Source of the DNA: Heterohyrax brucei
Lineage: Eukaryota; Chordata; Mammalia; Hyracoidea; Procaviidae
Reading direction: 5' to 3'
Assembly: GCA_028571685.1 (NCBI GenBank)
Contig: CM053142.1
Coordinates: forward strand, 131,432,796 to 131,496,795
Length of the DNA stretch: 64,000 bases
Below the pieces are notes generated by a model that saw only the letters and a program-made list of their open reading frames with translations, did no database searches and was not told where the DNA came from. The translations under genes and the position numbers were made by a program. This document shows, piece by piece, positions 55,005 through 64,000 of this stretch. Numbering within the stretch: the first letter of the stretch is position 1; each line of letters starts with the position of its first letter.

Positions 55005-55861
55005 ATCTGTGCTGAGGTTAGCAGATTTGTAAGGTGGTGCTCTTGACCCCTGCCTCCTGGTGTTTATACACTGGGTATCTCTGTCCCTTTGAATGGGGAT
55101 GGGACCTGTGGGGTGCTTCTAACAAACAGAATATAGCAAAAGCAAAGGGAGTTTTCAGATGTAATTAAGGTCCCAAGTCGGTTGACTTTGAGTAAATCCA
55201 AAGGGAGTTTATCCTGAATGGGCCTGCCTTAGCCTAGTAAAAGTCCTTGAAGGATTGGGACCCCCCTGAGGTCAGAGGCCCTCTCTCTGTTGCTGGCTTT
55301 GAAGAAATATGGTACTGTGTTGTGAGAGGTTCTATGGAGAAGGTCACATGACAAGGACCTGAGAGCTGTCAGCATTCCCTTGCCACAGCCAGCAAAAAAA
55401 CTAGGACTTTAGTTTTACCATCACAAGAAAGCAAATTCCGTGGGCACCTCAGGGAACTGGTTGGTGTTGCTGTTAGGTGCCCTCGAGTCGGTTCCAACTA
55501 TAGTGGCCCTACAGGACAGAGTACAACTACCCCACAGGGCTTTCAAGGGGTGGCTGGTAGATTTGAACTGCTGATCTTTTGGTTGGCAACCCAGCTCTTT
55601 AGCCCTGTCCCAGGGCTCTAAAGAGGCCATGTGCGTCTGGAGGGAAATTGGAGCCACCTATTTCCCTTGTGAGAGAGCCTCCACGTGAGAACACAGCAGG
55701 GCTGACACCTTGATTTCAGTTTGGTGAGACCTTAGGCATAGGAGACAGCTAAGCTGTACCCTAATTCTTGGCATGTGGAAACTATGAGATAATAAATGTG
55801 TGCTGTTTTCAGCCACTAAGATTGTGATAATTTGTCGTGCAGCAATACGAAGCAAATACAT
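55005..55861 (+). mobile_element. LTR fossil, MaLR/MLT1-like, split by a SINE
   Basis: An old solo LTR of about 700 bp of its own sequence, different from the TGTCATGG family above. CAGATGTAATTAAGGTCCC, GAGTTTATCCTGAATGGGCC and a GAGATAATAAATGTGTG stretch near the end mark it. An AfroSINE lies in it at 55463-55622. It is a broken relic with no internal region. Confidence 0.6.
55463..55622 (-). mobile_element. AfroSINE inside the LTR fossil
   Basis: GGTGCCCTCGAGTCGGTTCC, CCCCACAGGGCTTTCAAGG, head end CCCTGTCCCAGGGCTC. Confidence 0.85.
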
Positions 55862-57589
55862 GTGCCCTATATTGTACCTTGCATTATTAAATCTTACTCT
55901 TGGTTGTATTCCTCAGCTGCGTATCTATTTATCTATTCAAAATACAAGTTAAAGCTCACCCAGACTTAATTTTATCTGAACTTGAGAACAAGATGGACCA
56001 CAACAGGGCAATTAAGGTGGCAGAATTCCTTCGCCAGCAAAGGGAAGACCTCACTTAACCACATTCCTCCACACCCTCACACTTTTAAATGATATTACAA
56101 TCTGCATGAGGGTTGGTTGTGAAATCAGTACCAACTACAGAACAGTCTTTCTACTTTGTTATGATTCTTCACATTTTTGCAAGATCCACTGCAGCAAAGG
56201 GGCATGAAATGTTCTGCATTCCGGGCAGCCCTACTTGAAAATCCTATTGGAATAGTCAATTAAGTTTGACTTAGTTTTTTGATAATTAAAATTAAATTTC
56301 AAGTTTTCTTTAGGGAGACTTCCCAGCACAGTGTAGGCTTAGGGATCCATTCATCTTTTGATCGCCGAATGTCGACTACGGGCCAGGTGCAAGGCTGGGC
56401 AGTAGAGAAACTTGCCTTAAAGTTGCTAAAGGAGAGAGCAGACCAGTCAGATGGCAATTACAATATAGTATAAATGAAAAGGCTATGGTGAGAATCAGGA
56501 TTCTGCAAAGAAAAGTGGCCCCAAATATTACTGTACGAAAATTTGCTTGTTTTTCTTGAGAGATGATGAAGACAGTTACTTCTTCTTGCTACTGCTATTC
56601 TTTGTATTCCAGAGGCACACAGTAGGTATTCAATTTTGTATTTTATTGACATCAAAAGATTGCTCATTGTGGATCATATCGTTGTTTTATGTCCCACCAA
56701 AAAGAAAAAAAAAATGATGACAGTTAAATCACAACACACCAGAGATCATAAATGCGTTATGAGCTAAGAGTTGTTAAAGTACGGGAAAATACTCACAACA
56801 ATTTAGAGCAACTATGCAGTGAACTGTTTTGCTGAATTTGTAGAAGGATTACGGGAGCAACAGAATAGAGACCTCAGCATGGATCCCAAAGACAAAGTGT
56901 GTGCTCATGTCACGTTATCTGAGCACTCTCAACTCAAACCACATTGTCAGAGAAATGACCCCCTGAGCTCTAACCTCAAGGCAGACAGTCAAGTGAGCTA
57001 TCTAAGAACTGTGAAGTCTTAAAGTTATAAAAGAATACAAGTTCCCATAAAGGTTAAAGATTTTTAACTCTTAGGGAGAAAATGCATTTACCTAGGATTC
57101 CATTTAGTTCTAAGGTGTTTATAGTTAGAATGACCACAGCAAGCACAAAATGCATTTCTATACATTCAGGGCTAAAGAAAGGCCACATCCAATCATGTGA
57201 GTAGCCTGGGCAGGTGTAGCTGACTACGTGAGCAGGCTGAATTAGGACATGTGAATCAGGAAGCCAAAACTCTTTTATCTTTTTAAAACCCATGACACAA
57301 TGTCTATAAAAAGGCAGTCTGACAGTAAGAAGGATTGCACTGGATGTCTGCAGTCCTAGGTCTCATGTCTGGTCCAAGTCTCTGATCATTAGGAACCTTG
57401 AATAATTAAGGTGGACAACTTCACGCGTGCCAGAGTAGAACTGGCCTCCGTGGCTCATTATTCAGAAGTAGATGTCATCCTCAGAAGCAGGGTGATCTCA
57501 GCTGACCAGTATGATAGCACTTTTCCCAGGCCTCTAACGTTAAGAAGCCTAAGGGCTAGGTACAGAAGGATTTCAGAGAACCAAAACTA
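55862..57589. other. Mostly unassigned spacer with faint L2, MIR and SINE traces
   Basis: GGGCCAGGTGCAAGGCTGGG (56381-56400) may be L2. CAGAGTAGAACTGGCCTCC (57431-57449) may be a SINE scrap. No exon is recognised; frames of 60-80 codons are unsupported. Confidence 0.4.
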
Positions 57590-57812
57590 ATTTTTTTTTC
57601 CCTTTTTCTTTTCTGAAATTGTAATTTAGAGGAAGGTTCATAGGACAAGCTAGCTTCTCATTAAAAGGTTGGTACACGTGTGGTTTTATGACATTGGTTA
57701 AGAACCCTACAACATGTCAACATTCTCCCTTCTCAACCTTGGATTCACTACTACCAGCTTTCCTGTCCCCTCCTGCCTTCCGGTCCTTGTTTCTGGGGTG
57801 GTGTCTTAAAAC
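57590..57812 (-). repeat. L1 3'-end fragment
   Basis: A T-rich start at 57590-57615 (reverse of a poly-A tail), CTTCTCATTAAAAGGTTGG, CCTACAACATGTCAACATTC and CTTTCCTGTCCCCTCCTGCC match an L1 3' end. Confidence 0.65.
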
Positions 57813-57901
57813 CAACATGTTACATATTAAGGATCTGCATATATTTAATTTACAGTTTGGTAAAACATATGACAATTTGACCTATAAGAGTAATCAATTA
57901 A

Positions 57902-57968
57902 AAAAAAAACAAAACCCAGTGCTGTCGAGTCGGGTCCGACTCATGGTGACCCTAGAGGCCAGAGTAGA
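57902..57968 (-). repeat. AfroSINE tail micro-insertion with target duplication
   Basis: About 67 bp: an A-run, ACCCAGTGCTGTCGAGTCGG and TCATGGTGACCCTAGAGGCC. ATCAATTA before and ATCAATTTA after it look like the duplication. Confidence 0.7.
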
Positions 57969-58879
57969 TCAATTTAGACTTTGATTTTAAGTTGAAATCT
58001 TACGAACTTTGTGTCTATGAAAGAACTTAAAGTTCACTGTGTTCACAGCTTTAATTTAGGTTTTTAAAAAGAATTATCTATAATTTGGAAAGATTTTAAG
58101 CCAACAATTAAAGTATGTAAAGGGAAGTTCAACATATTAAGTTTATAAATATTGACCTATTACATAGATACACTATATAAGAACTATGTTTAATAAGTAT
58201 ATGAATTGATCCAGACATTACTGTAGTTTATAATAATTACTAAAGGAGATGTTGAGCTGAATTTATAAGTAAAATTGTAAACTGAATTTACAGCTTAAGA
58301 AATAACCAGGGTTTTGATTTTGTATTGTTAATAAATTAAGCATATTAAACAACAAAAGGTTCCATAATAATCTTTTCTGTGTGCAAAAACTTTCCCAAAG
58401 ACCTTTAAAAGTTGCCTCACCCTGGTGAGCTCTCCACCCAGATTGCTCATCAGTGATATAGAGAGCTTTTAGAATTCAGACTCCTGGTCTCTGCACCTGA
58501 GGACTGAGTTTTAGTATAGTGTGAGTACCATAAGGACACGATTTACAGAGTTGAGAAGCATGTAATAAGGCCCCTCCTGCTCACATTAGGGAACTTAAAG
58601 TGGTACCAACATCCTGAAAAAGAAAGAAAATTATATCCTGCCCACACTTACTACTGATTATCAGTTTGAGACATCAGTTCTTTAATTTATGAGTCAAAGG
58701 CTTCTGTGGGTAACTTTTGGGACGTGAGACATAAAGTAGAACCTCCCATCACTGGGTTTTAAGAATCTTCAATCACTTCTTAGTCTTTAACTCATAATCC
58801 ATTTTCTGTGCCATTACTGTGAGGAAAATTCTTACATTCTATTGAATATTAAGTCTGCAAAGAAAATTACAAAGTGTAG
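57969..58879. other. AT-rich unassigned spacer
   Basis: No recognised repeat or gene. Confidence 0.5.
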
Positions 58880-59060
58880 TTTCACAAATGAGGATACAAG
58901 GTAAAGAGGAATGAACAGTTTGTCCAAAGTCACCTTGCAAGCCAGATCTCAGAGGCTGTAACTCTTGACGCTTGTGTCTTTGAGGTCACTAACATCTCTG
59001 TTTCCTCATTTCTGACATGAGGATAATAAAAACAACACTCACCTCGTGGAGCTGTGGGGG
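58880..59060 (-). repeat. MIR-like relic
   Basis: AAATGAGGATACAAGGTAAA and AAAGTCACCTTGCAAGCCAG fit the MIR reverse order weakly. Confidence 0.4.
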
Positions 59061-59087
59061 GGATAAACTGAAATAACGCACGGAGTA

Positions 59088-59185
59088 GTACTAGCCCCGC
59101 AGGGTTTCTGAAGAGCGGTTGGTGGATTAAAACTGCTGCTCTCTTGGTTTGTAGCTACAGCTGTCCGCCCCAATGCCACCTAAAT
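59088..59185 (-). repeat. AfroSINE head-half fragment
   Basis: GCCCCGCAGGGTTTCTGAAG, GGTGGATTAAAACTGCTGC and CCGCCCCAATGCCACC; the tail is missing. Confidence 0.7.
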
Positions 59186-59822
59186 ATAGACATGGTTTAA
59201 TAATGTTTCAAACCTTGCAACTTCACAAATATCTAAAGGGATAACTAACACTTTTGCAACTGGTAGTGCTGAAGATGAAACAGATTTCAGTTTAATGGAT
59301 ACAATTTGTTATAGGGTAAGGAATTGCTTAATAATAGATGACTTATTAGATTTAATGACTTTTACTGGGAAAAGAGTTAGCAGATTGGGATGCAAATTCA
59401 TTGGTCAAATCATGGTTGGATTGCAACTGCAAGTTGGTCACACATTCCAGAGTTTGGCAAAAAACCCAAAGGCCTTCTGTAAGAATCAACTGACAATATG
59501 GAATTTACAGTAAGGAGTATTGTACATTTCATTGTGATTTCTAAGCCACATACTACACATAATTTGATTTTACTTCCCCTCCCTATGGTGAGTTGTTACA
59601 CATTTGTCACCACTGGGAGACAGATTATTAACAAACATGCAGACAATAAATAAACTCAGTTGGTGATAAGAGTTGTGCAGAAGCTGATGCAGAGTGAGGC
59701 TGGATAGATTAGTGGTTGGGCAATGCTCACTGAAAGGTGAATGATGAAGAGGAGATCAGGGAAATATTGGCAGGTGCAACAGTTACGATGGAGAAAAGAA
59801 TTTGTGTATCGATATTATTGCT
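59186..59822. other. Unassigned spacer
   Basis: No recognised element. The 72-codon frame at 59295-59513 shows no domain. Confidence 0.45.
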
Positions 59823-59988
59823 ATGGTGCTCCGGTGGCATAGTGGTTAAGAGCTCAGGCTGCTAACCAAAAAGGTCAGCAGTTCAAATCCACAAGCTGCT
59901 CTTTGGAAGCTCTATGGAGAAGTTCTGCTCTGTCTTACAGGGTTGCCATGAATCAGAATCCACTTGATGACAAGAGTGCTTTTTTGGA
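59823..59988 (+). mobile_element. AfroSINE, short form, with target duplication
   Basis: GGTGCTCCGGTGGCATAGTG to GACAAGAGTGCTTTTTTGG. ATTATTGCTATGG before and GTTATTGCTATTGG after it. Confidence 0.9.
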
Positions 59989-60011
59989 GGGATGGGGGTT
60001 ATTGCTATTGG

Positions 60012-60142
60012 AGTCTCTGGGTGGTACAAATGGTTAATTATTGAACTACTAGCCAAAAGTTGGTGCTTTGAACACCCAGCAGCACCTTGGAAAATAGAGC
60101 TTGCAATTTGCTTCTGAAAGATCAGAGCCTTAACCCTTTTAT
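60012..60142 (+). mobile_element. AfroSINE, long form, 3' shortened
   Basis: GGAGTCTCTGGGTGGTACAA, GCACCTTGGAAAATAGAGC and CAATTTGCTTCTGAAAG. It starts right at the right-hand duplication of the previous SINE. Confidence 0.75.
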
Positions 60143-60599
60143 AGGTGAATTATTTTGTACTATTGCCATGTTTTTGCACTAACGGAATGGATGCGGAATC
60201 ATTGTTTCTTGGTAGTTAATTGTTATTTGAAAAAATTGGGTGCCAGTTGCAAGCAGGTAGTATCGGTTCCATGTGAAGTACACTGCAAAAACCATGCATG
60301 TTGGTACCATGGCACAGGAAATAAATCACACTTCCTGATTGCACTTGAGCCACGAACTTTCTCAAAACAAAACGAAACAAAAAACCACACAAAAGACTAC
60401 GTTAGTATTACCCTTGCTACACATAAAATTGTCATCTGTTTGATTTAGAGTGCTCCATGTTGGCGTCACATTCTATGAAGCCCAACACACATGTGGCACA
60501 TACTATGTCCCAGAAAGTTTGGAAAATGTGAGTGGTAGGTTCATCCTCACCCTCTCTCTGTCGGTTTCATCATCTGTAGGTTCATCCCCACATTCTCTC
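60143..60599. other. Unassigned spacer with a 41-bp duplication
   Basis: GTAGGTTCATCCTCACCCTC (60535) and GTAGGTTCATCCCCACATTC (60576) begin two similar units. No exon is recognised in the 97-codon frame at 60155-60448. Confidence 0.45.
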
Positions 60600-61650
60600 T
60601 GTCATACTGTGGTGGCTTCTGTGCTGCTGTGGTGCTGGAAGCTATGCCACAGCTGAGTCACTCTTTAAAGTGTTGAAAATAAAGATGTCACTTTGAGGAC
60701 CAGGGTGCACCTGTCCGAAACCATGATATTTTCAACTGCCTTATATGCTTGCGAAAGCTGGACCTTGAATTAGGAAGACTGAAGAAAAATTGGTATGTTT
60801 GAATTTTGGTGTTGGCAAAGAATATTGAATACACCATGGACTGTCATGAAAACAACTCTGTCCTGGTGAGAGTGCTCCTCAGAAGTGAGGATGATGAGAT
60901 TTTGTCTCACGTACTTTGGACGTGTGTCAGGAGGGGCTGGTCTTTGGAGAAGGACGTCCTGCTTGGTAAGGGAGAGGGTCAGCAAAAAATGGAAGGCCCT
61001 TGTCATGGATTGACTTGTGTTCCCCAGCAATGTGTATTCACTTGGCTAGGCTGTGATTCCTAGTATTGTGTGATTGTCCACCGTTTTGTCATCTGATGTG
61101 ATTTTTCTGTGTCTTGTAAATCTATGATGTTAATGAAGTGGAATTAGAAGAAGTTATGTTAATAAGGCAGGACTTAATTTACAAGATTAGATTGTGTTTT
61201 AAGTCTGACTCTTTTGAGATATAAAAAAAGAGAAACAGGTAGAGATACAGGGGACCTTATACCACCAAGAATGTAACATGGGGGCAGAGTAAATCCTTTG
61301 GACCCAGGATTCTTCTACTGAGGATCTCCTAGACCAGGGGAAGATTGATGACAAGGACCTCCTTCTAGAATCAAAATAGAAAAAAAGCCTTCCCCTACAG
61401 CTGGTGCCCTGAATTTGGACTTCTAGCCTCCTAAGCTGTGAGAGGGTAAGTTTCTGCTTGTTAAAGCGTCCACTTGTGGATTTCTGTTACAACAGCACTA
61501 GATGACTAAGACAACCCTCCAGGAGATGGACTAACACAGTGGCTGCAACAGTGCTCTCACACCTAGCAATGATTGTGAGGATGGCACAGAGCCGGGTGAT
61601 GTTCCCTTTTGTTGTACACTGCGAATCAGAACCCATGACACCTAGCAACA
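60600..61650 (+). mobile_element. Internally deleted RTE carrying an LTR
   Basis: The left end reads GTGGTGGCTTCTGTGCTG and GTGCTGGAAGCTATGCCAC, the RTE 5'-UTR start (compare 53265-53300). It is joined at about 60652 to CTCTTTAAAGTGTTGAAAAT, which belongs to the last fifth of the element. The copy goes on through the protein C-terminal block, is split by an LTR at 61001-61513, and ends ACACCTAGCAACAACAGG at about 61648. Endonuclease and RT are missing. Confidence 0.75.
61001..61513 (+). mobile_element. Solo LTR fossil in RTE, with 5-bp target duplication
   Basis: About 513 bp, TGTCATGGATTGACTTGTG to GATGACTAAGACA, best preserved ends of the five related LTRs. The flanks GCCCT and ACCCT fit a 5-bp duplication, as expected for this class. 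No internal region is present; it is a broken relic. Confidence 0.8.
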
Positions 61651-61849
61651 ACAGGTTTATCCGTTAGTAACCATCAAAGGGTTGAAAAACCTATGGAGTG
61701 AAAAACAGTTATAATACTCCTGGAACCCAGCTTTCTGGATTCCATGGAGGTTTAGAGGTGATCCACACAGGCCACTGCCCTGAGGTGATCTTTTGAACCC
61801 TGAGACTTGAGTGCGCTGGTCTTTTACAAGTCGTCTTTAAGTCAAACAA

Positions 61850-62056
61850 TAAATAAAAAATAAAATAAAAACAAAAACCCCTTTGCACAAGTGAAAATAA
61901 AAAGCCATTGTGGTTCAGTCAATTCTAACTCATAGCGACTCTATCGAACAGAGCAAAACTACCCCATAGAGTTTCTGGAGAGCACCTGGTGGATTTGAAC
62001 TGCTGACCTTTAGATTAGCAGCACTAGCACTTAACCACTACACCACCAGGGGTTCA
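61850..62056 (-). mobile_element. AfroSINE with long tail and perfect 11-bp target duplication
   Basis: The A-rich tail (61850-61905) leads to CAATTCTAACTCATAGCG and head end CACCACCAGGGGTTC. AAGTCAAACAA is at 61839-61849 and again at 62057-62067. Confidence 0.95.
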
Positions 62057-62067
62057 AAGTCAAACAA

Positions 62068-62384
62068 CAGTCTTACTAATAATTAGCTAACACTTGCTGG
62101 TCTTCCACATTCTGCTCTTTTGAAGAATTATCCATGTTGCAAGAACAAACTCCAGGATTGGACCAGAAGCTGTATTTCAGGGTCAACCACCACCATGAGA
62201 ACACTGTTCTAGCCTGGGTTCCATGGCAGTGGTGAGAAAATGGAGTATAAGAATCTTCAGACGTTCTCTCATCTTTGGAACACTTAGACTCTCTCGTCAG
62301 AAGTGTTAGGCACTGTGCAAGTCGTATATTAAATACACTTCAAATCAATTTATATTATTGGCTTAACACGATTTTTGTTTTTAT
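62068..62384. other. Unassigned spacer
   Basis: Nothing recognised. Confidence 0.45.
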
Positions 62385-62455
62385 AAGAGCACAGTTGTAC
62401 TCTGCACACCAGAAGTCACCATGAGTCAAAATCCAGCCACAGCAACTAACAAGTG
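62385..62455 (+). repeat. AfroSINE 3'-half fragment
   Basis: GAGCACAGTTGTACTCTGCA and CACCATGAGTCAAAATCC. Confidence 0.6.
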
Positions 62456-62977
62456 CTGTCACAGAAAAACTCATGTTTCTGCCCCTGAGCTTCCCAACCT
62501 GAGGCTCCCGCTTATTCTGTTTTCCATCATTGATACTCGGTGAACTGCTCAGGGTCCCTGTCCATCACTGGCTTGGATGAAAGCTCCTGTGTGCCCTCCC
62601 TTTCTCTACAAACTGTCAGGAGCTTTTCTGCATGGTTTCCGTAATAATTGCACTATATAGTTCTTTTGTTTTTCTCTTCTTTAGTGAATTCAAAGCCATG
62701 GAGCCTGTATTTTTTAACTTTTTCCTATTCCTAAACTAATTTTTCTTACCCAAGTTTAAACCAGACTCTATCTGATGCTTCGAGGCTGTCTCCCCCGTTT
62801 CTTTAACAGTGTTGTCATTGCTAAATGCCTCACTGCTGGGCTTGTGTAATGGTGTCGTTGAGGATCAGAAGTTCCTCTTCTCTGCCTTTTGGAGAGGTTT
62901 CTTCACCATTTTGGCTTTGGAAACGGACAGGTCCTAAGTCAGAATCAACTAGATGGCGACATGTTTTTAAAGTAAAA
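62456..62977. other. Unassigned spacer
   Basis: No recognised repeat apart from a possible SINE scrap (AGTCAGAATCAACTAGATGG, 62937-62956). Confidence 0.45.
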
Positions 62978-63162
62978 CAGCCCTGGTGGCTCAGTGGTTA
63001 AAGGGATCAGGGACTAATGGCAAGGTCAGCAATTCAAAACCATGAGCAATTTGCAGGGAGAAGGATGCAGCAGTCTGCTTGCATAGAGATTTATAGCCTT
63101 GGGAAGCCCATGGCATTGGTATGAGTTGAAACTGACTTGACAGCGGTGGGTATGGCTTTGGT
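62978..63162 (+). mobile_element. AfroSINE, long form
   Basis: CAGCCCTGGTGGCTCAGTGG, GAAGGATGCAGCAGTCTGC and TTGACAGCGGTGGGTATGG. Confidence 0.85.
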
Positions 63163-63171
63163 GGAAAGTAG

Positions 63172-63346
63172 AAGAGAAGCCCTTTGGGGGCTTAGTGGTT
63201 AAGAGCTCAGATGCTAACTGATAGTTCAGCAGTTCAAATCCACCAGCTGCTCCTTGGAAATCTTACGGGGCAGTTCTACTTTGCCCTATAGGTTTGCTAT
63301 GAGTTGGAATTGATGGCAGTGAGTTTGGGCTTTTTTTTTTTTTTAA
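63172..63346 (+). mobile_element. AfroSINE, short form
   Basis: AGCCCTTTGGGGGCTTAGTG, CTTACGGGGCAGTTCTAC, GATGGCAGTGAGTTTGGG and a T-run at 63332-63345. Confidence 0.9.
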
Positions 63347-63499
63347 GTAAAAGAAGACAATTTTGTGTAGATGTTTTGATTTCCTTACCTTCAGAAATCC
63401 CGCTTAGTCATTTCTGCCTCCCCAAATCTAGAGGCCTTCCTGGGCTCTGGGGAAAAGCTCAAAGGATACTCCTTTATCGTGTAACAACACTGTATTCAA

Positions 63500-63722
63500 C
63501 TTCATTAAAAGTTTTTATTTATTGTAGTAAATGTGATATATACAGACGTAAAACAAGTTTTCCATTTCAAACATCTTAAACCTGTAATGCAGTGGTATTA
63601 ATTATATTCCCAATATTGTGCCACCCCCATTTCCACAACTTTTGATCACCCCAAACAGAAAGTCTGTACCCACAGAACAATACCTTCTCCTCCTCTCCAC
63701 ACAATCAGTATTCAGAGGCCAG
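63500..63722 (-). repeat. Old L1M-type 3'-UTR fragment
   Basis: GCAGTGGTATTAATTATATT, CAACTTTTGATCACCCC and AACAGAAAGTCTGTACCC follow the reverse of an old L1 3' UTR. Confidence 0.65.
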
Positions 63723-64000
63723 GGCCCTCATTTGTTTGCTAATGGTGGTGAAATCAGTTGACTCCTTTGTAGTGTAGGCCTTTAACTTTCCAGGCATCAC
63801 TAAATAAAACCATTACACGGGCACGTGCAGTCTAAAGATAAGAACTGCCGCTGCAGCATAAAACATCTAATCAGTGATCTAAAATACAAGGCCTTTCTTT
63901 CTTGGGTGTAGTTTACCAGCAGGAAAATATTCTCCTTCATGTGCTGAGAGGCTGGTTCTTTTCACCGCCTGCTCGTCTTCAGGAGTGCTTCCACCACTGC
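63723..64000. other. Unassigned window end
   Basis: No repeat recognised. It contains one E-box (CACGTG at 63824-63829). No splice-bounded frame could be supported before the sequence ends. Confidence 0.4.

Overview
The window looks like intergenic or deep intronic DNA from an afrotherian mammal, most likely an elephant or close relative. The evidence is dozens of copies of a tRNA-headed SINE of the AfroSINE type, several copies of an RTE/BovB-type LINE whose 3' end reads CGGCACCTAACAACAACA (the form known from elephant as RTE1_LA), and a large L1. Family names come from recognising the sequence; no database search was possible. I found no convincing host exon, no functional RNA gene, no CRISPR array and no gene cluster. 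Every open frame above about 80 codons that I could explain lies in a transposable element.

Layout. 0-5 kb: a near full-length mariner with both terminal repeats, a tRNA-Gly/RTE chimeric SINE, and a MIR split by an RTE that is itself split by an LTR fossil. 5-9 kb: a run of four same-strand AfroSINEs, MIR and L2 relics, and an RTE 3' end. 9-19 kb: two LTR fossils of one family, about 1.8 kb of L2 carrying later insertions, and SINEs inside SINEs. 19-22 kb: an L1-like 5' or ORF1-like relic and mostly unassigned sequence. 22-25 kb: two RTE copies back to back, one with a 5' inversion. 25-31 kb: SINEs, a TA/CA microsatellite, an inverted pair of mariner copies, L1 and L2 tails, and a second chimeric SINE. 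31-40.3 kb: one long L1 on the minus strand (ORF2 relic, ORF1 relic, and a 5' region with a roughly 50-bp tandem array) that has absorbed at least seven later insertions. 40-50 kb: SINE stacks, a repeat-poor AT-rich block at 42.5-43.4 kb, a LINE tail and an RTE 3' half. 50-53.4 kb: an almost complete RTE with endonuclease and reverse transcriptase relics and an inverted 5' UTR. 53-64 kb: LTR fossils, L1 tails, an internally deleted RTE carrying an LTR, and more SINEs.

The main interest is in how these elements relate: a SINE assembled from tRNA-Gly and both ends of the RTE, RTE copies rearranged at their 5' ends, SINE tails of 20-70 bp inserted with target-site duplications, repeated SINE insertion at one target, and a monomer-built L1 5' region. 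I found no undescribed coding system. Element boundaries are mostly good to about 10-30 bp and to about 100 bp for ancient elements.
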